From Ruicaihuangia caeni (GTDB lineage: Bacteria > Actinomycetota > Actinomycetes > Actinomycetales > Microbacteriaceae): a DNA stretch of 64,000 bases. The notes beneath the pieces were generated by a model that was not told the origin of the DNA, made no database searches, and saw nothing but the letters and a program-made list of their open reading frames with translations. The stretch is from contig NZ_JASATX010000001.1 of the NCBI RefSeq assembly GCF_029952955.1, positions 1,045,245-1,109,244 of the forward strand, read 5' to 3'. Positions 1-7,204 of this stretch are shown here, one piece after another (within the stretch, counting starts at the first letter, position 1; every line of letters starts with the position of its first letter). The position numbers and the translations under genes were made by a program.

Positions 1-1211
1 ACCGGGCCCTACCGATCGCCGTGCAGGCGACCGGTCACGGGCACGCCGAGACCATGTACGGCGGGATGCTCATCAACACGAGCCGCATGCAAGAGGTGCA
101 GATCAAACCGATCGACCGCACCGCAACCGTCGGCGCCGGCGTCAAGTGGAAGAGCGTGCACGAGCGCTCGGCCATGCACGGCCTCTTCGGATTGTCAGGC
201 TCGACCGGCGACGTCGGCGTCGTCGGATACACGCTCGGAGGCGGTCTGCCGGTGCTCGGCCGAGCGTACGGCTTCGCGGCAGACCGGGTGCGCGAGTGCG
301 AGCTGGTGACCGTCGACGGTGGCCTCCACACCGTGAACGCCGAGAGCGATCCTGAGCTCTTCGAACTGCTGCGCGGCGGGAAGGGCAACCTCGGCATCGT
401 CACCTCGATGACGTTCGACCTGCTGCCGATCGGGGCCCTCATGGCGGGCGGCATCATGTACCCGGGTGCGGATGCTGCTGAGGTGCTCTCCGCATTCTCG
501 GAGTGGACCGCGGCGCTCCCCCTGCAGGCATCCGCGTCGGTCGCTCTGCTCAGGGTTCCCGACATGCCGGGCGTGCCAATGCCGCTGCGCAAGCAGTTCG
601 TGGCGCACCTGCGATTCGCGTGCGAGTGCACGACGGAGGAGGCCGATGCCCTGCTCGCGCCCATGCGGGCGGTATCGAACCCGATCATGGACACCGTGAC
701 CTCGACGACGATGCTCGAACTGGACGCGGTGCACATGGACCCGCAGGATCCCCTGCCGTTCGAAGACGCCGGCATGCTGTTGCGCGAGTTCGGCCCGGAG
801 GCGCAGGCCGCCCTGCTGCAGCAAGTGGGAGCCGGCACGAACACGCCGCTGCTCATGGCCGAGGTGCGGCTCATGGGCGGAGCGCTCGCGCACTCCACAG
901 CAGTCGCGGTCCGTGGGTCGACGAGCGGGCACGATGCGATCACCGGTCGCGACGCCGCGTTCTCACTCATGGCGGTCGGCGCGCTCACCCCAACCGACGC
1001 GCCGAATGTCAGGGGTGCGCTCGAACGGCTCCTCGAGGCGATGGAACCGTACGGCAATGGCTACACCATGGTGAACTTCCGCGGTCGCCTCAACGGCGTC
1101 ACGTCGCACCTGCACAGCTGGTCACCTGCGGTGCGCGCCCGGCTCGCCCGGGCCAAGGCGCACTATGACCCGGGCGACCTCATGCACTACGGCGATTCAG
1201 CGCTCGCCTGA
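1..1211 (+). CDS. FAD-binding oxidoreductase (partial, 5' end cut by window)
   Basis: This is an FAD-linked oxidase of the PCMH (p-cresol methylhydroxylase/berberine bridge enzyme-like) type, open to the left edge, so its true start lies outside the window. The visible 402 residues start inside the FAD-binding domain: VQATGHG is the pyrophosphate-binding loop, followed by the GSTGDVGVVGYTLGGG segment and RGGKGNLGIVT, all typical of the fold. The C-terminal part is a substrate domain ending in YDPGDLMHYGD, equivalent to the family's usual C-terminal motif. The substrate cannot be deduced. The stop codon overlaps the end of the convergent isochorismatase gene by 25 bases. It may belong functionally with the neighbouring catabolic locus, but nothing proves this. 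Confidence 0.85.
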   Translation, partial: RALPIAVQATGHGHAETMYGGMLINTSRMQEVQIKPIDRTATVGAGVKWKSVHERSAMHGLFGLSGSTGDVGVVGYTLGGGLPVLGRAYGFAADRVRECELVTVDGGLHTVNAESDPELFELLRGGKGNLGIVTSMTFDLLPIGALMAGGIMYPGADAAEVLSAFSEWTAALPLQASASVALLRVPDMPGVPMPLRKQFVAHLRFACECTTEEADALLAPMRAVSNPIMDTVTSTTMLELDAVHMDPQDPLPFEDAGMLLREFGPEAQAALLQQVGAGTNTPLLMAEVRLMGGALAHSTAVAVRGSTSGHDAITGRDAAFSLMAVGALTPTDAPNVRGALERLLEAMEPYGNGYTMVNFRGRLNGVTSHLHSWSPAVRARLARAKAHYDPGDLMHYGDSALA

Positions 1212-1795
1212 GCAGACTCGGCTCCCCGACGCTGAGCGCTGCCACCGACCAGCTGGGCCGTCGTCGCGAGCGTGACCATCGGAGACAGCAACTGCATCAG
1301 CGCGATCGCTTGCTCGTGCGCTGTGTCGGTGATCCCCGCGCACGCGTCGGTCACCACAGTGACGGCCTTCCCCGCGTCGACCGCGCCTAGCACCGTCGAG
1401 AGCACACAGCAATCGGTCGCGACACCGCACACGATGAGCTGGTCGGCGTCGCCAGTGAGCGCGGCGAGCTCCGCTCCCCACTTCGAGAACGTGGGGAGCG
1501 CGAGCACCTCGTGGCTCTCGGCGGTGGGAAGGGTAAGGTCCCACGCCGGCGAGCCCGGCTCTTCGCGGCATCCGGACCAGCGATCGTAGTAGGCGCCCCA
1601 GCTTCCCCGCTCGTCGGGATCGCGGACGAACTTCGTCCAGACCACAGGGCCTGAGAACTGCGCGACCAGGCGGGTCACATGCGCGGCCGCCCCCTCATAG
1701 CCGCGCACGTGCCATTCGCTGTCGGGTGAAGCAAACACTCGCTGCATGTCGACGACGACCAGGGCCGTCGAATCGGTCGACGCGGGGTGGTTCAA
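1187..1795 (-). CDS. Isochorismatase-family cysteine amidohydrolase
   Basis: A 202-residue isochorismatase-fold hydrolase. The catalytic triad is visible: Asp16 in LVVVDMQ, Lys105 in LPTFSKWG and a Cys at 129/130 in GVATDCCV, where most relatives have one Cys and a neighbouring Tyr or Val. Members cleave amides such as nicotinamide, maleamate or ureidoacrylate, or isochorismate; the substrate here is unknown. Translation is best started at a TTG whose bases overlap the TGA of the upstream permease; the first ATG lies inside the first beta strand and is too late. It is the last gene of the leftward operon with the flavin reductase and NCS1 permease, which suggests that it hydrolyses an amide made from the imported compound. 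Confidence 0.88.
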   Translation of the reverse strand: MNHPASTDSTALVVVDMQRVFASPDSEWHVRGYEGAAAHVTRLVAQFSGPVVWTKFVRDPDERGSWGAYYDRWSGCREEPGSPAWDLTLPTAESHEVLALPTFSKWGAELAALTGDADQLIVCGVATDCCVLSTVLGAVDAGKAVTVVTDACAGITDTAHEQAIALMQLLSPMVTLATTAQLVGGSAQRRGAESAQASAESP

Positions 1796-3210
1796 TTCGC
1801 GTACTCCAGCTCGGTGTCCTTCCGGCCGAAAAGGCTCGACAGCGCGGGCAGCGGACGAAACGCCAGATACGCGACTACCGCGGCAATGGCCCCGGCCAGG
1901 TACGACACATCACCGAAGTCGGCGAACACGCTCGAGAGAGGGCCGGTGTAGAGCGTCGAGGCCCAGAACAGCGACGAGAAGGCGCAAGCGAGCACCCAGG
2001 CGACGAAGCCCCACTCGATGCCGCGCCGAGTGTCGAAGAGCTGGTCGACCGCGATCCTGCCGAGCTTGCGCATCCGCAGATAGTAATCGAGCAGGAGGAT
2101 CGTGCTGAACGGAACAACGAGGTACGCCAGGATCAGCAAGAAGTCATAGAAGCTGCCGTAAGGGTTCGTCTGCATGAGCAACGTCACCCCGAGGCTCGCA
2201 GCCGCGATCACGATGACCCCGACAATCCGGTTCACCGGGATGCGGATGGTGAGCAGCGAGAGCGAGCCGCCGTAGAGGTTCATCGCGCTCACAGGGAGCG
2301 TCGAGAGCACCACGGTCCACATCGCAACGGGCGCCCACGTGCCGGTGAGCTCAGCGAGCGCCGGGATGGCGTCGAGCTCGCCGGCGAAGCTCGACACCAG
2401 CACTCCGATGCCTCCGAGCCACATCATCGCGGCGAAGGAACCGCCGGCCGTGTATGCCATCACCTTGGTGTGCGAGGTCTTCGGCGAGAGGTAGCGGGAG
2501 AAGTCGGAGGCGAACGGCGTCCAGGTCATGACATAGGCGAAGAAGAACCCGGCGAACGTCAGCCAGCCCGCGACATCCCCCATGTAGAAGGGAGCCTCGG
2601 GATTCACCCCCACTGCGAAGTCGACCTTCTGGAACGACAGCACCGTGATGACTGCGAAGAGGATGGCGAGCACCACCGTGGCGACCTTGTTGATCATATG
2701 GATGAGGTTGTGGCCCCAGATCGCGAAGACGGCCTGCACGGCGAAGATCACGGCCGCAGCGATCCAGAACGGCACCTCGATGAGGGTCTGCAGCGCGATC
2801 ACGGCGAACACGGTGTTCACGGCGGTCCAGCCGATGGCAGAGATGATCGTGAGCAGGGCGATGGGCACGAAGTTCGCGAAGTAGCCCATCGGGCCGCGAC
2901 CCTGCACCTGCTGAGGCACGCCGAGCTTGGTGCCGATGCCCGCGAGCAGGCCCATCACAATCGCGCCGACGAGGGTTCCTGCGGCAACCGCGGTGAGTCC
3001 CTGGATGACCGACAGGCCGAACAGCGACGAGAAGAATCCCGAGACGAGCACCGCGAGCACCATGTTCGCGGCGAACCAGAGGGTGAACTGCTGGCGCGGG
3101 TGGCCATGGCGCTCGGTCGTGGGGATCTCTTCGGTGGCGAAGGGCTCGGTGCGCAGCACGGATGACCCGTAGATCGGTGTGCCGGGTTGGTCAGGCTGGT
3201 GGTTCGTCAT
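1792..3210 (-). CDS. NCS1-family cytosine/purine-type permease
   Basis: A 472-residue membrane protein with about twelve hydrophobic segments and the NCS1 (nucleobase:cation symporter-1) pattern near the N-terminus, including a polar N-tail, FTLWFAANM and a conserved Gly-rich second helix. The family imports cytosine, purines, allantoin, hydantoins or pyridoxine-like compounds. The ATG start has an AGGAG ribosome site six bases upstream. It lies 47 bases after the SnoaL-flavin reductase gene and overlaps the isochorismatase start by four bases, so the three form one transcription unit. In this context it probably brings in the N-containing ring compound that the cluster degrades; that role is inferred. 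Confidence 0.88.
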   Translation of the reverse strand: MTNHQPDQPGTPIYGSSVLRTEPFATEEIPTTERHGHPRQQFTLWFAANMVLAVLVSGFFSSLFGLSVIQGLTAVAAGTLVGAIVMGLLAGIGTKLGVPQQVQGRGPMGYFANFVPIALLTIISAIGWTAVNTVFAVIALQTLIEVPFWIAAAVIFAVQAVFAIWGHNLIHMINKVATVVLAILFAVITVLSFQKVDFAVGVNPEAPFYMGDVAGWLTFAGFFFAYVMTWTPFASDFSRYLSPKTSHTKVMAYTAGGSFAAMMWLGGIGVLVSSFAGELDAIPALAELTGTWAPVAMWTVVLSTLPVSAMNLYGGSLSLLTIRIPVNRIVGVIVIAAASLGVTLLMQTNPYGSFYDFLLILAYLVVPFSTILLLDYYLRMRKLGRIAVDQLFDTRRGIEWGFVAWVLACAFSSLFWASTLYTGPLSSVFADFGDVSYLAGAIAAVVAYLAFRPLPALSSLFGRKDTELEYAN

Positions 3211-3257
3211 CGAATCTCCTGAGGTGAGGGTGGGGCGTGGGCAAGGAGGTGGTGAGT

Positions 3258-4220
3258 TCAGACGGGTGCGGCTTCGAGTTCCTGCAAGTGCTCGCCGTCG
3301 AAGAAGCGACCCGCCTTGTAGATCATCGGCACCGCGTCGCCGAGTTCGGCGTGGGTGACCTTGGCGATGAACACCGTGTGCGTCTTGGCCTGCAGGCGTT
3401 CCTTGATCTCGGCCTCGATGGAGGCCGACGACCCCTCGATGAGCGGGCTGCCGTTCGGGGCGGCATGCCAGTCGAGGTGCGCGAACTTATCGGGTTCCTT
3501 CGAGGCGAAGGTCGCGACGGTGCCACGTTGGGCATTGCTCAGGATGTTGATGCCGAGGTGACTGGAGGCGAACAACGCCGGATAGGTCGACGAGGTCTTC
3601 TGCACGCAGACCAGCACCAGGGGCGGCTCCAACGAGACCGAGGCGTACGAGTTCGCGGCGAGCCCTCGAGGCGTGCCGTCGGCGTCGGTTGTGGTGACCA
3701 CCGTCACCCCGGTGATGAACTGACGATTGAAGCCCTTGAGCGCATCGAGCCCGAGGGCGCCCGAGAGGTCGTCGACGACGACCTCATCCGCGTCCGCCTC
3801 GAATGCAGATCGGAGCGAGGGCACTCCGAGGTCGATGAGCAATTCGCTCTGGTCCCATGTGACGCGCTCGCGAACGATGACGCCATCGCGAACTGTGGCG
3901 TGATTCGACCCGGTCGTGCGCACGCGTCGTCCGGTCGCCGGCACTCCCCCGAGCGGACGACTGAATGTGCCGGTCGTGCTCCAGAAGATCGCCAGATCGT
4001 CGCCGTCGACTATGACCTTGTCAAGCGTCGTCACGAGGTCTGGGAACGCCTCACGCACCTCAAGGATGTCGCGTTTGAGCGTCGCGAGGTCGGTGATCGT
4101 TCCCCGGTTCGCGCTCTCCCGACGGTAGTCGGGGTGCAGCACGGCATCGAGAGCATCGACTTCGCCGCGATCCCAGGCGGCGGCCCAGGCGACAGTCACC
4201 GATTCTTTGATCGTTTGCAT
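3258..4220 (-). CDS. SnoaL-like/flavin reductase fusion protein
   Basis: A 320-residue two-domain protein. Roughly residues 1-130 look like a SnoaL/NTF2-like domain (aspartate- and tryptophan-rich, with HPDYRRE and the repeated TTG-SNH strand pattern). From about residue 150 it is a flavin reductase of the RutF/HpaC type, with FITGVTVVTT, GLAANSYASVSLEPPLVLVCV and the NILSN stretch that contact FMN. Such reductases supply FMNH2 to two-component monooxygenases; the LLM oxygenase of the divergent operon is the obvious partner. Start: an in-frame codon twelve triplets upstream exists, but it lies on the -35 box of a consensus promoter, so the ATG at 4220 is chosen. That makes the transcript leaderless. 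Confidence 0.85.
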   Translation of the reverse strand: MQTIKESVTVAWAAAWDRGEVDALDAVLHPDYRRESANRGTITDLATLKRDILEVREAFPDLVTTLDKVIVDGDDLAIFWSTTGTFSRPLGGVPATGRRVRTTGSNHATVRDGVIVRERVTWDQSELLIDLGVPSLRSAFEADADEVVVDDLSGALGLDALKGFNRQFITGVTVVTTTDADGTPRGLAANSYASVSLEPPLVLVCVQKTSSTYPALFASSHLGINILSNAQRGTVATFASKEPDKFAHLDWHAAPNGSPLIEGSSASIEAEIKERLQAKTHTVFIAKVTHAELGDAVPMIYKAGRFFDGEHLQELEAAPV

Positions 4221-4224
4221 GCAA
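4215..4224. promoter_or_regulatory. Palindromic operator A (TTGCATGCAA)
   Basis: A perfect 10-base palindrome that covers the predicted transcription start and start codon of the flavin reductase gene. Identical to site B at 4314 and similar in style to known GntR/FCD operators. Binding here by the adjacent GntR protein would block the leftward promoter. Confidence 0.6.
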
Positions 4225-4227
4225 CAG

Positions 4228-4256
4228 AACGTAGCGACGACGTCGACCTCCGTCAA
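4228..4256 (-). promoter_or_regulatory. Promoter of the flavin reductase-permease-isochorismatase operon
   Basis: On the minus strand TTGACG (4251-4256) and TACGTT (4228-4233) are separated by exactly 17 bases, a near-consensus housekeeping sigma promoter. Counting seven bases past the -10 box puts the transcript start at or next to the ATG at 4220, so no room is left for a ribosome binding site. Confidence 0.65.
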
Positions 4257-4302
4257 GCGCTCCGTGCAAATTGGCGAAAGTGCCGATATTCAGCGGCGGT
4301 TG

Positions 4303-4331
4303 TTGACGTGCTGTTGCATGCAAGCTACATT
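4303..4331 (+). promoter_or_regulatory. Promoter of the gntR operon
   Basis: TTGACG (4303-4308) and TACATT (4326-4331) are 17 bases apart. The start point seven bases on coincides with the A of the gntR ATG (4338), so the mRNA is predicted to be leaderless. Operator B sits wholly inside the spacer. Confidence 0.65.
4314..4323. promoter_or_regulatory. Palindromic operator B (TTGCATGCAA)
   Basis: Second exact copy of the palindrome, located between the -35 and -10 boxes of the gntR promoter, where a bound repressor would exclude RNA polymerase. It implies that the regulator represses its own operon. Confidence 0.6.
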
Positions 4332-4333
4332 GT

Positions 4334-4343
4334 TGGCATGCAA
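4334..4343. promoter_or_regulatory. Degenerate operator C over the gntR start codon
   Basis: TGGCATGCAA differs from sites A and B by one base and covers the gntR start codon. Its position mirrors that of site A over the divergent gene. Because the ATG itself is part of the motif, the match could be partly accidental. Confidence 0.4.
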
Positions 4344-5048
4344 GAGACCGCGAACGCCGCCACGATTGAGTCGCCGCTGCCCGAACAGGCACCGTTGCTC
4401 GACCGGTTGCGCGCGCTCGTTCTCGGCGGCGAGTACCCGCCCGGGGCGCTGCTGCCCGAGCTCTTCCTCGCCGAGGAGTTCGAGGTCAGCCGCACACCGA
4501 TTCGCGAGGCACTCAAGCAGCTCGAGAACGAGGGGCTGGTCGAGATCCGGCCTCGCGTCGGCACCTTCGTGCGACAGCCGACCCGCCGCGAGATCGTGGA
4601 ACTGTTCGAGTTGAAGGGCGGGCTCGAGGGCCTTGCCGCCGGGCTGCTCGCGCGACGCGGCGATGTGCCCGAAGTCGCCGCGCTGCAGCGGAATCTCGAG
4701 GCATCCGCTGAAGCCGTACGCCAGGGTGATGGGGAGCGCTACGCGTCGCTCGTGCATGAGTTCCACGCGATCCTCATCTCGGGCTCGGCCAATCAGAAGC
4801 TCGAAGAGCACTACGACCGGCTCATGAACCAGTTGGCCTATCACCGGCTCGTCACCCGCTCCATCGGGCAGCCGGGTCGGCTTGGATCGTCACTGCACGA
4901 GCACGAGCGCGTGGTCGCCGCCATCGAGGCGAAGGACCACGTCGGAGCCGAAGTGGCGATGCGTTCCCACGTCGACGCCTCGAGCGCCGCCGTATTCCGT
5001 GCGTTCGCCGCGGAAGAAGCGGCATCGCACGCACGGCCGGATGCCTGA
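4338..5048 (+). CDS. GntR-family (FCD) transcriptional regulator
   Basis: A 236-residue regulator. Residues about 15-85 form the GntR winged helix, with LFLAEEFEVSRTPIREAL and LENEGLVEIRPRVGTFV as the recognition helix and wing. The rest is an all-helical FCD effector domain with conserved Asp/His positions (VHEFHAIL, LHEHERVVAAIEAKD) that in this family bind a metal and a carboxylate ligand. The frame is open far upstream, but the ATG at 4338 is where homology begins and where the promoter predicts the RNA start. It is the first gene of the rightward catabolic operon and lies between two palindrome-bearing promoters, so it is most likely the pathway-specific repressor, released by an intermediate. 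Confidence 0.9.
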   Translation: MQETANAATIESPLPEQAPLLDRLRALVLGGEYPPGALLPELFLAEEFEVSRTPIREALKQLENEGLVEIRPRVGTFVRQPTRREIVELFELKGGLEGLAAGLLARRGDVPEVAALQRNLEASAEAVRQGDGERYASLVHEFHAILISGSANQKLEEHYDRLMNQLAYHRLVTRSIGQPGRLGSSLHEHERVVAAIEAKDHVGAEVAMRSHVDASSAAVFRAFAAEEAASHARPDA

Positions 5049-5133
5049 TCACCGCCGCCGCGCTCGCTCGCTCGCACCCCAGCTCACCGCCGGGCTGGGG
5101 TCAGCCTCCGCCCCACCCGAAAGGAACCGATGC

Positions 5134-5808
5134 ATGACCGCCACCGACACTCTCGCTCCGCGTAGCTTCGAGCTCTTCGAGCGTTCGACGCTGCGTGAGT
5201 TCGAGGAGATCGGTGCGCTCATCGGGCTCCGCTCGATCATCACCTCGACCGAGGAGCTTCCGAGCGCCGGCGGCGAGCCGGCGCTGATTCTTCGAGCCAG
5301 CGCGGTGGCGGTCATCGCCAACCCCTGGATCGGCACTTCGACTGAGTTCGACCTCCAACCCGAGACGGTACGAATCGCGCCGGTGCTCGCGAAGCTGCTG
5401 ACCGACCGGCTGCTCGATGCCGTGGGCGGGGCGCAGCGGGTCGAGGCCTTCGGCAAGGCCGCCGTGGTCGGCCTCGACGGGGAGCTCGAGCATGCGGGTG
5501 CACTCATCCACACCCCGTACTTCGGCAACCTCGTGCGCGAGGCGCTCGGGGGCACGTCGATCCTCTGCTTCGCCGACGGGCGCGCGGCCCCCGGTGGCAA
5601 CATCCGTGTTCCGCTCTGGCACAAGACCGCCGCGTCGACCCGCAGCCACTATCAGAGCCTCGACGTATCGCTGCGGGACGCACCCCACACCGACGAGATC
5701 GCCGTGATCGCCGCGGTATCCACCGGGCCACGACCGCATGCGCGGATCGGCGATCGGGCGACCGACCTGCCGGTCACCTCCGAAATCCTGAAGGGAATCG
5801 CACTGTGA
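5134..5808 (+). CDS. PF06684 'amino acid synthesis' family protein, first copy
   Basis: A 224-residue protein of the poorly understood PF06684 family, named for an early guess about amino acid metabolism. Recognisable parts are the VIANPWIGT segment, the VEAFGKAAVVGLDGELEHAGALIHTPYFG core, and the THYQS/DAPHTDEI region near the end. The ATG is preceded by GAAAGGA at good spacing. The next gene is a shorter paralogue that overlaps its stop by four bases. The reaction is unknown; placement between a regulator and hydrolase/dehydrogenase genes argues for a catabolic step or scaffold rather than biosynthesis. The N-terminus is about 35 residues longer than in the second copy. Confidence 0.82.
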   Translation: MTATDTLAPRSFELFERSTLREFEEIGALIGLRSIITSTEELPSAGGEPALILRASAVAVIANPWIGTSTEFDLQPETVRIAPVLAKLLTDRLLDAVGGAQRVEAFGKAAVVGLDGELEHAGALIHTPYFGNLVREALGGTSILCFADGRAAPGGNIRVPLWHKTAASTRSHYQSLDVSLRDAPHTDEIAVIAAVSTGPRPHARIGDRATDLPVTSEILKGIAL

Positions 5809-6356
5809 ACATCCGCAAGATCATCACGATCGTCGAGGAGGTCGTCGCTGAGGGCGGACGACCGGTCGAACCGGCCGCGCGCATCGCGGTGGTGGCGGCG
5901 GTGATCGACAACCCCTGGCACGGTCACGGATTCGTGGACGATCTCAGCGACGGCATCGAGCGCACGGCATCCGAGCTCGGAGCGCTGCTCGCACCACGCG
6001 TCGTCGAGGCACTCGGCTCACCGGTTGAGGCCTACGGCAAGGCCGCGATCGTCGGCACTGACGGTGAGATCGAACACGGCTCGGCCCTGATCCACACGCT
6101 CAAGTTCGGTGACCACTTCCGCACCGCGGCCCGCGCGACCACATTGCTGCCCGCAGTCGAGAAGCGCGCCGTCGCCGGCGCCGTGTTCGATGTTCCGCTC
6201 AAGCACATCACCGACGCGACGATCCGCTCCCACCACCAGAGCGTCGAGGTGCGCATCCCCGACGCACCGCACCCGCACGAGATCGTCGTCGGGCTCGTGG
6301 CCGCCGCGCAGGGACGTCCGCAGCAACGGCTCGCGCCCCTCTCGACCGAGCAGTGA
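5805..6356 (+). CDS. PF06684 'amino acid synthesis' family protein, second copy
   Basis: A 183-residue paralogue of the preceding protein, near the usual length for the family. It has the same ordered landmarks: DNPWHGHG, VEAYGKAAIVGTDGEIEHG, ALIHTLKFGDHF, SHHQSVEVRIPDAPHPHEI. Translation starts at a GTG overlapping the previous stop, and its own stop overlaps the next start, so the pair is translationally coupled. Coupled, diverged paralogues often form a hetero-oligomer, which is a reasonable but untested guess here. Confidence 0.85.
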   Translation: MNIRKIITIVEEVVAEGGRPVEPAARIAVVAAVIDNPWHGHGFVDDLSDGIERTASELGALLAPRVVEALGSPVEAYGKAAIVGTDGEIEHGSALIHTLKFGDHFRTAARATTLLPAVEKRAVAGAVFDVPLKHITDATIRSHHQSVEVRIPDAPHPHEIVVGLVAAAQGRPQQRLAPLSTEQ

Positions 6357-7204
6357 GTACGGCCACGTCCATGGCAACCGCCGCGATCTCCTCCCCCACC
6401 AGCGCCCAGCACGCGCCGCTGGTGCTGCTTCACGGCGTGGGGCTCGACCGCACCATGTGGCGCCCCCTGCGCGCAGCGCTCTCCGGCCATGCCGCGATGG
6501 CCGACCGCGAGGTCATCTCACTCGATCTGCCCGGCCACGGCGAGCGCCCGCCGCTTCGCGGACCGCAGACGCTCGGCCAATTGGCTGACGATGTGCTCGC
6601 ACGGATGCCGGAGACGCCCGCGCACGTCGTCGGGTTCTCGCTCGGAGCGCTCATAGCCCAGCACCTCGCTCGGCACGCTCCAGAGCGAACGCTCACCCTG
6701 GCCTGCGTGAGCGGGGTATGCCGCCGCACTCCCGACGAACGCGCGGCCGTCGAGGGGCGTCTGCGCAACGCGGAGCGGCACTTCGCCGAGAGCGTCCAAG
6801 CATCCCTGGAGCGGTGGTTCCCGGCAGGCACCACCGTCAGCGCCGAGACGATCGCGGAGACGGAGCGAGTGCTGCTGGCGAACGACCAGGAGTCGTATCT
6901 GCACGCCTATTCGGTGTTCGCTCACGCCGACCAGGAGATCGCGACCGAGTTGTCGGGCATTCGGATGCCGGTGCTCGCCGTCACAGGAGAGCACGACCCC
7001 GGCTCGACGCCGGAGATGTCATACCGCCTGGCGCTCGCGATCCCCGGCACCCGCGTCGAGATCGTACCGGGGGCGCGGCACATGCTGCCCGTCGAGAATC
7101 CAGGGTCGCTGGCACGTGCGATCGCCGACTTCATCACCGTCGCCGAACTGGCGAGCACCGCAAGCCCGGCCGCAACGCCACGTGCAGAAGGAGCCGCATC
7201 GTGA
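6353..7204 (+). CDS. Alpha/beta hydrolase
   Basis: A 283-residue alpha/beta-hydrolase fold enzyme. LLHGVGLDRTMW is the oxyanion loop, GFSLGA holds the nucleophile (Ser96), an acid follows in TGEHDPGST, and the catalytic His is in GARHMLP. It resembles carboxylic ester and ring-opening hydrolases such as 3-oxoadipate enol-lactonase or RutD. It starts at a GTG overlapping the upstream stop and ends overlapping the dehydrogenase start. In the pathway it probably hydrolyses an ester, lactone or carbamate intermediate. Confidence 0.88.
   Translation: MSTATSMATAAISSPTSAQHAPLVLLHGVGLDRTMWRPLRAALSGHAAMADREVISLDLPGHGERPPLRGPQTLGQLADDVLARMPETPAHVVGFSLGALIAQHLARHAPERTLTLACVSGVCRRTPDERAAVEGRLRNAERHFAESVQASLERWFPAGTTVSAETIAETERVLLANDQESYLHAYSVFAHADQEIATELSGIRMPVLAVTGEHDPGSTPEMSYRLALAIPGTRVEIVPGARHMLPVENPGSLARAIADFITVAELASTASPAATPRAEGAAS

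Noticed and set aside
3237..4337. Long upstream extension of the GntR frame
   Set aside because: Runs antisense through the flavin reductase gene; homology and promoter both place the start at 4338.
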